From Fervidobacterium sp. (GTDB taxonomy: Bacteria > Thermotogota > Thermotogae > Thermotogales > Fervidobacteriaceae): 13,005 nt of DNA. Shown here in pieces: positions 6,879 through 12,999 of this stretch. Below the pieces are notes generated by a model. It saw nothing but the letters and a program-made list of their open reading frames with translations, was not told the DNA's origin and searched no databases. Position numbers and translations under genes: made by a program. The stretch is taken from contig DPIB01000096.1 of NCBI GenBank assembly GCA_003522805.1, forward strand, positions 1 through 13,005, read 5' to 3'. Position 1 is the first letter of the stretch. Every line of letters begins with the position of its first letter.

Positions 6879-8282
6879 TTGAATAAAATACTGTTAGTTG
6901 ATGACAGTAGATTTTGGAGAATAATCCTTGAAGATCTCTTAAAAAAGGATGGATATGAAGTTCTAACGTCAGAAAATGCATTTCAAGGTATAGAGATTGC
7001 TTTAATGGAATATCCTGATATCATAATAACAGATTACAATATGCCTGGCATTTCTGGCTTACAGTTGTGTCTCTATTTGAGGTCGATCCCTGCATTTAAA
7101 GATGCAGGGATTGTTATTCTTACTGGTTCAGATGATATAATAAACGAATTTTGGGCATTGCATAGTGGTGCAAATAAATTTATCTCGAAAATGCTTCCTA
7201 AAGAACAACTTGAGAGTGAATTGCTGGAGTTCATACAAAAGAAGTATAAAACCAAGGTACAGCAATCGGGATATGCCAATAATATATATGATGTTTTGGA
7301 ACAAAAGATGAGAACTGAAATTCTGAATAGAGAGGTTCTTTCTCTCATTCAGTTCGCAAGTGATGAATTCTACGTAGTAAGTAATCTGAATAACTTTCTT
7401 GAATACTTTTCTAACTTTGGTACCTTGGCTTTCATGCTTCTTTCACCAGTGGAAGGCAGGATTTACAATTTCGGTTTTCCTCTCGGAAAGGAGAGATTGA
7501 AGAAAGCCTTGATTAGAGCTGTTGAAAAACCGGTAGAACCTTCTGTATGGACTTTCTTGGGTAGATATGGTAATGAAATCCAGGGTGATTTTGTTTCCTT
7601 TGTTGTGAAATACGACTCTTCCGAAATAGGAGTTATCGCTTTCTCCGATGCTTCTGACCCAAGGAGTGTATACAAAGTACTCGTTGAAGCTGAAGAGAGC
7701 CTTGGCCTACTTTTCAACACGTTGAATTTGTTTAGAGAATTGAAAGTTGCTTCTTCAGTTGATAATCTAACAGGATTATTCAACAAAAAGGAATTATTGA
7801 AGTTTCTTGATGAAGTCCATAGCCTTTCTCTATACGGTAAGAAGAGTTATTATGTTGCGATGCTTGATATAGATGATTTCAAGAAAGTTAACGACACATA
7901 TGGTCATTTAGTAGGGGATGAGGTCTTAAGAAAGATTGGAGAAATAGTAAAAAGCAACACCGGCGAAAATGCGATAGCTGCTCGTTATGGTGGAGAAGAA
8001 TTCACTATTGTTTTCACAAATGTGACCGAAAGCGATGTAATGGGCACTATCGAGAATATACTTCAACAAATTAGGAGTACAAAATTTTCAAGCGGAAAAT
8101 GTACTTTATCGTGTGGAGTAGCCAGCTCTGAGAATTATAGTTCACCAACTGAAGTACTCAGGTCAGCAGATAATCTGCTTTACATAGCTAAAAAATCAGG
8201 AAAAAATAAAGCTGTGTACTTATCCTCTCAAAAAGAGAGTGTTTTATCAGAAAGCTCACAAGAGGATGAAGATGCTTCCTAA
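6879..8282 (+). CDS. Response regulator with C-terminal GGDEF diguanylate cyclase domain
   Basis: This 467-aa cytoplasmic signalling protein likely makes cyclic di-GMP from two GTP when phosphorylated. The receiver domain (1-120) has D8, D9, phospho-acceptor D52, T82 and K104, so it looks functional. Residues about 130-285 form a middle region with GAF-like character but no diagnostic motif. The GGDEF domain (about 290-450) opens with DNLTGLFN (295-302), has the metal-binding LDID (329-332), and carries an intact GGEEF at 371-375. The inhibitory I-site RxxD, which would lie at 362-365, reads GENA and is absent. The start is TTG at 6879, with AAGGTGAG 5 nt upstream; a stop codon at 6864 in the same frame excludes earlier starts. 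No histidine kinase is nearby. It lies 57 nt after the dehydrogenase operon and may be co-transcribed. Confidence 0.93.
   Translation: MNKILLVDDSRFWRIILEDLLKKDGYEVLTSENAFQGIEIALMEYPDIIITDYNMPGISGLQLCLYLRSIPAFKDAGIVILTGSDDIINEFWALHSGANKFISKMLPKEQLESELLEFIQKKYKTKVQQSGYANNIYDVLEQKMRTEILNREVLSLIQFASDEFYVVSNLNNFLEYFSNFGTLAFMLLSPVEGRIYNFGFPLGKERLKKALIRAVEKPVEPSVWTFLGRYGNEIQGDFVSFVVKYDSSEIGVIAFSDASDPRSVYKVLVEAEESLGLLFNTLNLFRELKVASSVDNLTGLFNKKELLKFLDEVHSLSLYGKKSYYVAMLDIDDFKKVNDTYGHLVGDEVLRKIGEIVKSNTGENAIAARYGGEEFTIVFTNVTESDVMGTIENILQQIRSTKFSSGKCTLSCGVASSENYSSPTEVLRSADNLLYIAKKSGKNKAVYLSSQKESVLSESSQEDEDAS
7086..7111 (+). other. 10-bp perfect hairpin inside the receiver-domain coding sequence
   Basis: ATCCCTGCAT (7086-7095) and ATGCAGGGAT (7102-7111) form a perfect stem with the 6-nt loop TTAAAG, followed by the T-rich TGTTATTCTT. 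It encodes the segment IPAFKDAGI of the receiver domain. It resembles an intrinsic terminator without a clean U tract and may pause transcription or be a coding coincidence. Confidence 0.5.
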
Positions 8283-8284
8283 AA

Positions 8285-9034
8285 CTATCCAAGTAAAACA
8301 TCGAGTACTGACATAACTAAAAAACCAAATACGAGAAAATATGTTGAAAGTCTTTCATTTCCTCTAAGATGGGTTTCTGGAATAACTTCATCACTCACTA
8401 CAAATATCATTGCACCTGCCGCAAAAGCCAGCATATATGGTAGTAACTTCTGGCTAGCAAATATCAACCCTGCACCAAATATACCACCAACTACCTCAAC
8501 AATACCGGTTAGAAGTGTTATGATTGTTGATGTCTTCATAGAGTACCCAGCATTCAAGAGTGCTACAAAAGTAGCGGCACCTTCCGGGATATTCTGGGCA
8601 CCTATAGCAATGGCGACATTAAGTGCCTGAGGAGTAAAACCACTTATTCCAACAGCCATTCCCTCTGGAAAGTTATGGATAGTGATTGCGATAACAAATA
8701 ACCAAATCTTACTTATCCTCTGAAGCTCCAGTCCTTCATGTCCCTTTAGAAAGTGTTCGTGTGGTGAAAATTTGTCCATGAGATCCACCATCACCGCTCC
8801 TAGAAGAAATCCAACGGAGAATCTCCAAAACCCACCTATCTCAAGTGACGGGCTAACCAAGCTAAATGCACTAGCTGCGAGCATGATGCCAGCAGCCATT
8901 CCCATTAGAGAATCGATAACTTTTTCACCAAGGTGCTTACGAAAAATCAGCAGTGGTATTATCCCGATCAAAGTAGAGAGTCCTGCTAGTGTGCTGTAAA
9001 TTACGCCTTTTAGAAAATCGCTGATGTAAATCAC
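8285..9034 (-). CDS. ZIP-family divalent metal transporter (zinc/iron permease)
   Basis: This 249-aa inner-membrane protein would bring Zn2+, Fe2+ or a similar divalent metal into the cytoplasm. It has about eight hydrophobic segments. The two signature motifs are present: HNFPEG (120-125) in TM4 and QNIPEG (147-152) in TM5, which together form the binuclear metal site. The loop after TM3, SPHEHFLKGHE (90-100), has three histidines as in the cytosolic metal loop of ZIP proteins. DEVIPETH (215-222) is the conserved late motif of the GufA/ZupT-like branch. The first in-frame NTG is GTG at 9034, but its G is the last base of the AAGGAG ribosome site, so the true start is uncertain; ATC at 9028 would be spaced normally. 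The gene converges on the GGDEF gene with 2 nt between stops. Confidence 0.9.
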   Translation of the reverse strand: MIYISDFLKGVIYSTLAGLSTLIGIIPLLIFRKHLGEKVIDSLMGMAAGIMLAASAFSLVSPSLEIGGFWRFSVGFLLGAVMVDLMDKFSPHEHFLKGHEGLELQRISKIWLFVIAITIHNFPEGMAVGISGFTPQALNVAIAIGAQNIPEGAATFVALLNAGYSMKTSTIITLLTGIVEVVGGIFGAGLIFASQKLLPYMLAFAAGAMIFVVSDEVIPETHLRGNERLSTYFLVFGFLVMSVLDVLLG

Positions 9035-9042
9035 TCCTTATA

Positions 9043-9051
9043 TGATATAAT
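9043..9051 (+). promoter_or_regulatory. Predicted extended -10 promoter of the 91-aa gene
   Basis: TGATATAAT is an extended -10 (TGnTATAAT) on the plus strand. There is no good -35, as is common for extended -10 promoters. Transcription would start near 9058, about 30 nt before the ATG at 9089. The region also lies in the 5' flank of the divergent ZIP gene, so the two may interfere with each other. Confidence 0.5.
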
Positions 9052-9088
9052 CTGCGTATAGATAAATTGATGACTAAGAGGTGAACAG

Positions 9089-9364
9089 ATGATTTATACG
9101 GAAATCATTTTCGCAATGCTCATTCTTATGCTATTACTTGTAGTGATCTTTGGCACAATCCCACTCCAAATTGAAACACTAAACGAAGCTATCAGACAAG
9201 AAAAGGCACAGATAATCGCAGAAAATATGTTTTGGGAGACGGTCGACGCATCTTTCCTAGAAAATCGGCCAGAAAACTTTAGTATAGATTTTGAAGTCGA
9301 AGTTGATGGGCACAAATATCTAGTCACGATAAATGCCCTAAAATACGAAAGGCCTGGGGAATAG
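9089..9364 (+). CDS. Small membrane protein with pseudopilin-like N terminus
   Basis: The 91-aa protein has one hydrophobic helix (about residues 5-27), then an amphipathic charged stretch (IETLNEAIRQEKAQIIAENMF) broken up by alanines, and a short beta-rich C terminus (FSIDFEVEVDGHKYLVTI). This is the layout of minor pseudopilins such as GspI/PilV. The sequence MIYTE matches a mature type IV pilin N terminus, hydrophobic residue at +1 and Glu at +5, but no leader peptide with Gly at -1 precedes it: a TGA at 9071 closes the frame upstream. The ATG has AAGAGGTGA 4 nt upstream, so this start is well supported. No other pilus or secretion gene is in the window. Function is not established; a simple bitopic membrane protein is the alternative. 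Confidence 0.7.
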   Translation: MIYTEIIFAMLILMLLLVVIFGTIPLQIETLNEAIRQEKAQIIAENMFWETVDASFLENRPENFSIDFEVEVDGHKYLVTINALKYERPGE

Positions 9365-9375
9365 AATAAAGACTC

Positions 9376-9486
9376 TTAAGGATAGCCCTTCAATCTCAAT
9401 CCAAGCAGGAACCATAGTTTCGAGAGTATAATTACCGTAAAGATCATAATAACAAGTACAGCAACAATTACACTTCCCCTTCTCAT
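9376..9486 (-). CDS. Possible 36-aa single-pass membrane peptide
   Basis: This short open frame starts MRRGSVIVAVLVIMIF and ends LRLKGYP. It has two basic residues, a glycine, and a hydrophobic helix of about 24 residues, ending in a basic tail. The arrangement RRG-S-hydrophobic resembles the N terminus of GspK/PilX-type pseudopilins, but the peptide is far too short to be one. A GGGGGG stretch lies 12 nt upstream of the ATG, a weak and slightly distant ribosome site. A perfect TGTTATAAT -10 lies about 80 nt upstream on the same strand. It converges on the 91-aa gene with 11 nt between stops. It may be a real small protein or a chance frame. Confidence 0.4.
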   Translation of the reverse strand: MRRGSVIVAVLVIMIFTVIILSKLWFLLGLRLKGYP

Positions 9487-9566
9487 GAATGAATCAATCC
9501 CCCCGAGTACTCCAATTAACCATTAATTCCGCATTCTACTTTTCTTGATCATAGTATTGTGCCTTT

Positions 9567-9575
9567 ATTATAACA
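9567..9575 (-). promoter_or_regulatory. Predicted extended -10 promoter for the 36-aa frame or a small RNA
   Basis: TGTTATAAT on the minus strand is identical to the -10 elements of the beta-propeller and RlmI-like genes. No good -35 is visible. Its only downstream frame is the 36-aa peptide, so it supports that gene or an antisense/small transcript across 9560-9376. Confidence 0.45.
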
Positions 9576-9604
9576 TAAACATATCGATTGAAGAATAGAA
9601 GCAT

Positions 9605-9645
9605 AACAAGATAGTGCAGACCTTAGCCTGCACTATCTTGTTTTT
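9605..9645 (+). terminator. Strong intrinsic terminator
   Basis: A perfect 15-bp stem, AACAAGATAGTGCAG (9605-9619) with CTGCACTATCTTGTT (9628-9642), has an 8-nt loop and is followed by a T run on the plus strand (TTTTT, 9641-9645). It would end plus-strand transcripts from the 91-aa gene and may also stop the MFS transcript arriving on the other strand, although that side lacks a clear T run. Bases 9487-9604 hold no gene beyond the minus-strand -10 site described separately. Confidence 0.85.
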
Positions 9646-9681
9646 GTAGTTCCACACTTCTGACTGTTTCAGTTGCATGCC

Positions 9682-10947
9682 TTACTCGTTACTTAAGGGA
9701 GGATTAGGATTGTATGCTTCATCGGGCGCTAGAATCACGAAAAACAGTGTGATGATAAATCCTAGAATATTTATGGAAAGGAAAAACCAAAATGGGTCTA
9801 TTCTATCGATTAAGTAACCGTACAAAGCAGAAGAAATTGGAGTAACTCCCATAGCCATTACGGAAAGTACGGAAAAAACCCTAGACCTCAGTTCTGAAGG
9901 TACGAGTATCTGGAGATTTGCATTCAAAGGTGTGTTGACGAATACATTGAACAAACTTATGAGAAACGAACCAATCGAGAAAATCATGAAAAGAATGGAC
10001 TTGGAAAATCCAAACATAGGCATGATCATTATAGAGAAGACAACGCATATGATCTCTTGAACTATTAATCCACCAACCATCAAAACTTTTGAACTTACCT
10101 TGTGTAGTATGATGAGTATCAAAAGGTTTCCTAACAAAGCTCCAACCGTGAAGAATGTTTGAATTAGGCCGTACTGAGTTGAACTGAATTGCAAAACTGT
10201 GCGAATAATATACGGAAAGACAACACCAAATAGTGGAGATGTAATGAAATTTATCACTACGGCGAATGTGAATAGGAATTTCAATCCCTTGTTCATTCCA
10301 ACAAATTTGATTCCTTCTATAAGTTCTTTAAAGACATGCACCTTTCCATTCTTTGGTGTGAAGCGATATATGATAAACATTTCACTGATGCCGGATAATA
10401 TATACAATATCGAGGTCAGCAGTATGACGCTCTGAAAGCCATAAAAGCCATAGAGCATTCCACCCAAGATAGGTCCAATAATGTTGGCACCACTATTTGC
10501 CATTGCGTTAAACGAAGTTGCCCTTTTCATGTGCTCTTTTCTAACAACATCACCGAACATTGCACCTGTCGGTCCATCGAAAATACCATCCAGAAGCGAA
10601 AGAACCGCTGTGAAGATTAACAACAAAGGTACATCTATATTTCCAAAGATACCTATCAGCCATAAGAGGAACAGAATCATACCTCTAAATTCGTCGATAA
10701 AGACCATGATGTGTTTTCTATTCATTCTGTCCCCGAGCACACCACCAAATGGTGTTATTAGAATCCTCGGAAGTATTTGAAGCACACTGAAGAGTCCCAT
10801 GATCGTTCCAGAGCCCGTCTTGTCCAATACAAAAAGCGGCATTGCCACCATCAGAGCAGAGGCACCAACAAGAGATTCAAATCGTCCACTTATTACAAGG
10901 GCAAGATTCCTTTTCTCATGCAGATAGATTTCAGCAGTCTCTTCCAT
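9682..10947 (-). CDS. Major facilitator superfamily transporter (efflux-type)
   Basis: This 421-aa inner-membrane protein has about 12 hydrophobic segments in two six-helix halves. The loop between TM2 and TM3 carries MFS motif A, GGVLGDRMNRKHI (68-80). The general pattern (short cytosolic N terminus, SGRFESLVGASALMVAMPLFV in TM1) resembles drug/macrolide-type MFS exporters; the substrate is not recognisable. The ATG at 10947 has GGGGGTGA 4 nt upstream. It is a single-gene unit with a consensus promoter overlapped by a palindromic operator-like site, which suggests inducible expression by a repressor encoded elsewhere. It is divergent from the M42 peptidase gene. Confidence 0.92.
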   Translation of the reverse strand: MEETAEIYLHEKRNLALVISGRFESLVGASALMVAMPLFVLDKTGSGTIMGLFSVLQILPRILITPFGGVLGDRMNRKHIMVFIDEFRGMILFLLWLIGIFGNIDVPLLLIFTAVLSLLDGIFDGPTGAMFGDVVRKEHMKRATSFNAMANSGANIIGPILGGMLYGFYGFQSVILLTSILYILSGISEMFIIYRFTPKNGKVHVFKELIEGIKFVGMNKGLKFLFTFAVVINFITSPLFGVVFPYIIRTVLQFSSTQYGLIQTFFTVGALLGNLLILIILHKVSSKVLMVGGLIVQEIICVVFSIMIMPMFGFSKSILFMIFSIGSFLISLFNVFVNTPLNANLQILVPSELRSRVFSVLSVMAMGVTPISSALYGYLIDRIDPFWFFLSINILGFIITLFFVILAPDEAYNPNPPLSNE

Positions 10948-10965
10948 GATTTCACCCCCAGATTG

Positions 10966-10980
10966 TTTTGTCAGACAAAA
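10966..10980. promoter_or_regulatory. Palindromic operator-like site TTTTGTCAGACAAAA
   Basis: This is a perfect inverted repeat with 7-bp arms and a single central base. It lies between the -10 box and the start codon of the MFS gene, covering the predicted transcription start (about 10976). This is the classic position for a dimeric repressor (TetR, MarR or GntR type). No regulator gene lies nearby, so the binding protein is unknown. Confidence 0.65.
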
Positions 10981-10982
10981 AT

Positions 10983-11011
10983 ATTATACACATATACAAA
11001 TAAATTGTCAA
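10983..11011 (-). promoter_or_regulatory. Consensus sigma-A promoter of the MFS gene
   Basis: On the minus strand, TTGACA (11011 to 11006) and TATAAT (10988 to 10983) both match the consensus in all six positions, with a 17-nt spacer. An unrepressed promoter this strong would give high expression, which fits the overlapping operator-like palindrome. Confidence 0.85.
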
Positions 11012-11063
11012 TAGGTAAAAAATATTTGTATAAGAAAAAAATTAGTATAACGAACGAAAGTTA

Positions 11064-11072
11064 TGGTAAAAT
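11064..11072 (+). promoter_or_regulatory. Possible extended -10 promoter of the M42 peptidase gene
   Basis: TGGTAAAAT is an extended -10 with one mismatch in the hexamer. There is no convincing -35. Transcription would begin near 11079, about 26 nt before the GTG start. An ATG within this element (11063) opens the same frame, but it would lie inside the promoter and has no ribosome site. Confidence 0.4.
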
Positions 11073-11104
11073 ATCCTTTAGATAACTATAGGGAGGCGAA
11101 AATT

Positions 11105-12112
11105 GTGGAATACAAATTTGTCAAAGTTAGTGAATTAATACAACTTTGTAGCATTCCTGGGATATCTGGAAGGGAGGAATTGGTCAGAGGGAGAATAGCT
11201 TCTATGATTCCTGGGATATGTAAAATTGACAGTATTGGGAACTTGATATACGAGGAGGGTGGAAGTAAAGACGTAACAAGTGTGGAAAAAGATAATTCCG
11301 TTCTTCTCATGGCACATATGGATGAAATAGGATTCTACATAACAGATGTGAGAGAGGATGGTAAGCTTACTATCAGAAATGTTGGAGGAATAATAGAGGA
11401 AACGCTTCCTGGAACCTTCGTTGAAGTTGTCTCACAAAATGGAATCATGGATGGCGTGATAGGAGCCGTACCTCCTCATTTGAAGGGCGATGGTGAAGTA
11501 TTTGATAAATGTGTTGATGTAGGAGCCAAATCAAGGAATGATGTTTACAACATGGGAATTAGTGAGTTAGATTACGTGGTATTTAAAAAAACAGGTGTAA
11601 TTCTCAATAATGACAACCTTGCCATGAGAAGTTTAGATGACCGTTTTGGGTGCTATACATTGTCTCAAGTAGTCAATAACGTGAGAAATACTTCAAACTA
11701 TATCTCCGCGTGGACGGTTCAGGAAGAAGTTGGACTAAGAGGAGCAAAGGCACTCACGCAACTATAAAAGCCACGTTTAGCTATCGCAATCGATTCTTTT
11801 GCATGCTGTAGCAAACAGAACAAGCACATTGAACTGGGAAAGGGTCCTGTAATCAGAGCACTCGATAATTCATCTATCTCTGATATGCCAACAGTACGTT
11901 CCTTGATTGACCTAGCACACAGGAGCAATATCCCAGTTCAAATTGGTGCAACAGGTGGTGGGAATGATGCAAGTGTGTTCTTAGAGATGGGTGTTCCCAT
12001 GATAGCAATTAGTGTACCTGTGAGATATTTGCACTCACAAGTTGAGATGATAAACCTTCTTGATTTGGATAATCTAATCAAGTTATTGATTGTTTTTCTC
12101 GAGGTGTTTTGA
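11105..12112 (+). pseudogene. M42-family aminopeptidase interrupted by an in-frame TAA
   Basis: This is a zinc/cobalt-dependent aminopeptidase of family M42 (glutamyl aminopeptidase/deblocking type), about 335 codons including one internal stop, the normal length. The start is GTG at 11105, 8 nt after GGGAGG. The metal ligands and catalytic residues are all encoded: H71 (MAHMDE), D178 or D179 (LDDR), E207/E208 (VQEEVGLRG), then after the stop D230 (AIAIDS) and H310 (YLHSQVE). The single defect is TAA at 11765-11767 (codon 221); the frame continues without shift as KPRLAIAIDSF and ends at 12112. A 220-residue product would lack two metal ligands and should be inactive. A restart at ATG 11885 would give only 75 residues. 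The rest of the frame is undamaged, so this is a recent mutation, a sequencing error, or a site of readthrough. Confidence 0.88.
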
Positions 12113-12859
12113 ATGTCCACAATGGGATTCATGCTTTATGCATTGCTGTTTCTTGGGGGCTTAGGAGCTGGAATAATAAATGTACTGGCTGGGGGAGGTT
12201 CATTTCTTACACTGCCTCTATTAAGTATTTTCGGACTTTCACCGAGTATTGCAAACGGTACAAATCGTATTGCAATATTAATGCAGAACATATCTGCTAC
12301 TGTAAGTTTCTCGAGAAAGAAAGTTCTAGATATTCGAAAAGCGCTTTACTTGGCTGTTCCAACTGTTATTGGATCGATAATTGGAGCTCATATTGCTGTA
12401 GAAATACCCGATACGGTTTTGGAAAGAGGACTAGGGATAATATTCATCATAATGGCTTTTTTTAACCTGTTTTCGAAAGATGAAGAGAACAGACTTTCTT
12501 CAAGTCCTGCGAACAAAATATTGGAGTTCTTTGTCTTCTTCCTTATCGGTATTTATGGAGGTTTCATCCAAGCAGGCGTCGGATTCTTTCTTATAGCTGC
12601 TCTTAGAAAGCTCGAAGGTGAGGGAATAAGAAGTGCTAATGTTCTAAAGATTTTCCTCACTCTCATGTTTACCATATTTTCGATCTTAGTTTTCTCAATT
12701 AACAGCAAGATACAACTCATTCCGGGCCTAGTTCTAGGTGCTGGTTCTTTCTTTGGCGGGATTGTTGGAGCGCATTTAAATTTGAGGCTTGAAAAGAAGT
12801 TTTTAAAGTACACCCTATTTGCGATGATGATTTTGTCAGCTATCTTATACTTATTCTAA
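12113..12859 (+). CDS. TauE/SafE-family membrane permease
   Basis: This 248-aa integral membrane protein has about eight hydrophobic segments arranged as two related halves. The first repeat is GGLGAGIINVLAGGGSFLTL (15-34), and the second, GIYGGFIQAGVGFFLIAAL (146-164), has the same glycine-rich pattern. TauE/SafE proteins are linked to export or uptake of sulfonates, sulfite or organic anions; the substrate here is unknown. The ATG directly follows the TGA of the M42 frame. The ribosome site GAGGTG (12101-12106) lies inside the end of that frame, so translation of the permease was probably coupled to full-length M42 translation. The early stop in M42 could therefore also lower permease expression. 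Confidence 0.9.
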   Translation: MSTMGFMLYALLFLGGLGAGIINVLAGGGSFLTLPLLSIFGLSPSIANGTNRIAILMQNISATVSFSRKKVLDIRKALYLAVPTVIGSIIGAHIAVEIPDTVLERGLGIIFIIMAFFNLFSKDEENRLSSSPANKILEFFVFFLIGIYGGFIQAGVGFFLIAALRKLEGEGIRSANVLKIFLTLMFTIFSILVFSINSKIQLIPGLVLGAGSFFGGIVGAHLNLRLEKKFLKYTLFAMMILSAILYLF

Positions 12860-12904
12860 TTCAATGTATGTTTCAGTAATCAATACTCTTTCAATGTTAT
12901 ATAG

Positions 12905-12912
12905 AGGAGGTG
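12905..12912 (+). other. Orphan Shine-Dalgarno-like AGGAGGTG
   Basis: This near-perfect ribosome binding site has no start codon at a usable distance: only a TTG follows at once, opening a 10-codon frame. It lies 28 nt before the palindromic element end, so it could be the remnant leader of a gene separated from its body by an insertion. Otherwise 12860-12940 shows no gene and no clear terminator. Confidence 0.4.
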
Positions 12913-12940
12913 TTGTCGGGGTTTCTTATAACACAAAGGT

Positions 12941-12999
12941 AGTCAACTACCCACGGCCTATAGAGGCGGGGGCTTGTAGAAATGCAAGCTCGGTTGATT
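12941..12999 (+). repeat. Structured palindromic element end, IS200/IS605 (TnpB)-like
   Basis: The segment starts AGTCAACTACCCAC, matching bases 22-1 on the other strand. It can fold into consecutive hairpins: an imperfect one in which GCCT (12956-12959) pairs with AGGC around ATAG, extended by further C-G pairs; GCTTG (12972-12976) with CAAGC (12985-12989); and a 4-bp stem near 12992-13003. CTACCCACGGCC...GGGGGCTTGTAG resembles the ends of TnpB-carrying IS200/IS605 elements, where such structures serve as transposon end and guide-RNA scaffold. The main stem has mismatches, so it may be decayed. No tnpB is inside the window, and the element may continue to the right. Confidence 0.45.

Noticed and set aside
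8225..8239. CTCTC-AAAAA-GAGAG hairpin followed by TGTTTTA, terminator-like
   Set aside because: It lies inside the last codons of the GGDEF gene, about 40 nt before its stop; the stem is only 5 bp, and termination here would remove the stop codon.
10777..11085. 102-codon plus-strand frame over the MFS promoter region
   Set aside because: It crosses the MFS gene start in antisense and the intergenic promoters, has no ribosome site and a basic, low-complexity product.
11063..11104. ATG at 11063 as the start of the M42 gene
   Set aside because: It has no ribosome site and lies in the likely promoter; GGGAGG with GTG at 11105 fits the M42 family N terminus.
11885..12112. Separate 75-aa gene starting at ATG 11885
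   Set aside because: It is in the same frame as the M42 gene and encodes the conserved M42 C terminus; no ribosome site precedes it.
12109..12465. 118-codon plus-strand frame overlapping the permease gene
   Set aside because: It is a shifted frame over a clear TauE/SafE coding sequence; its Cys/Tyr/Ser-rich product has no protein-like character.
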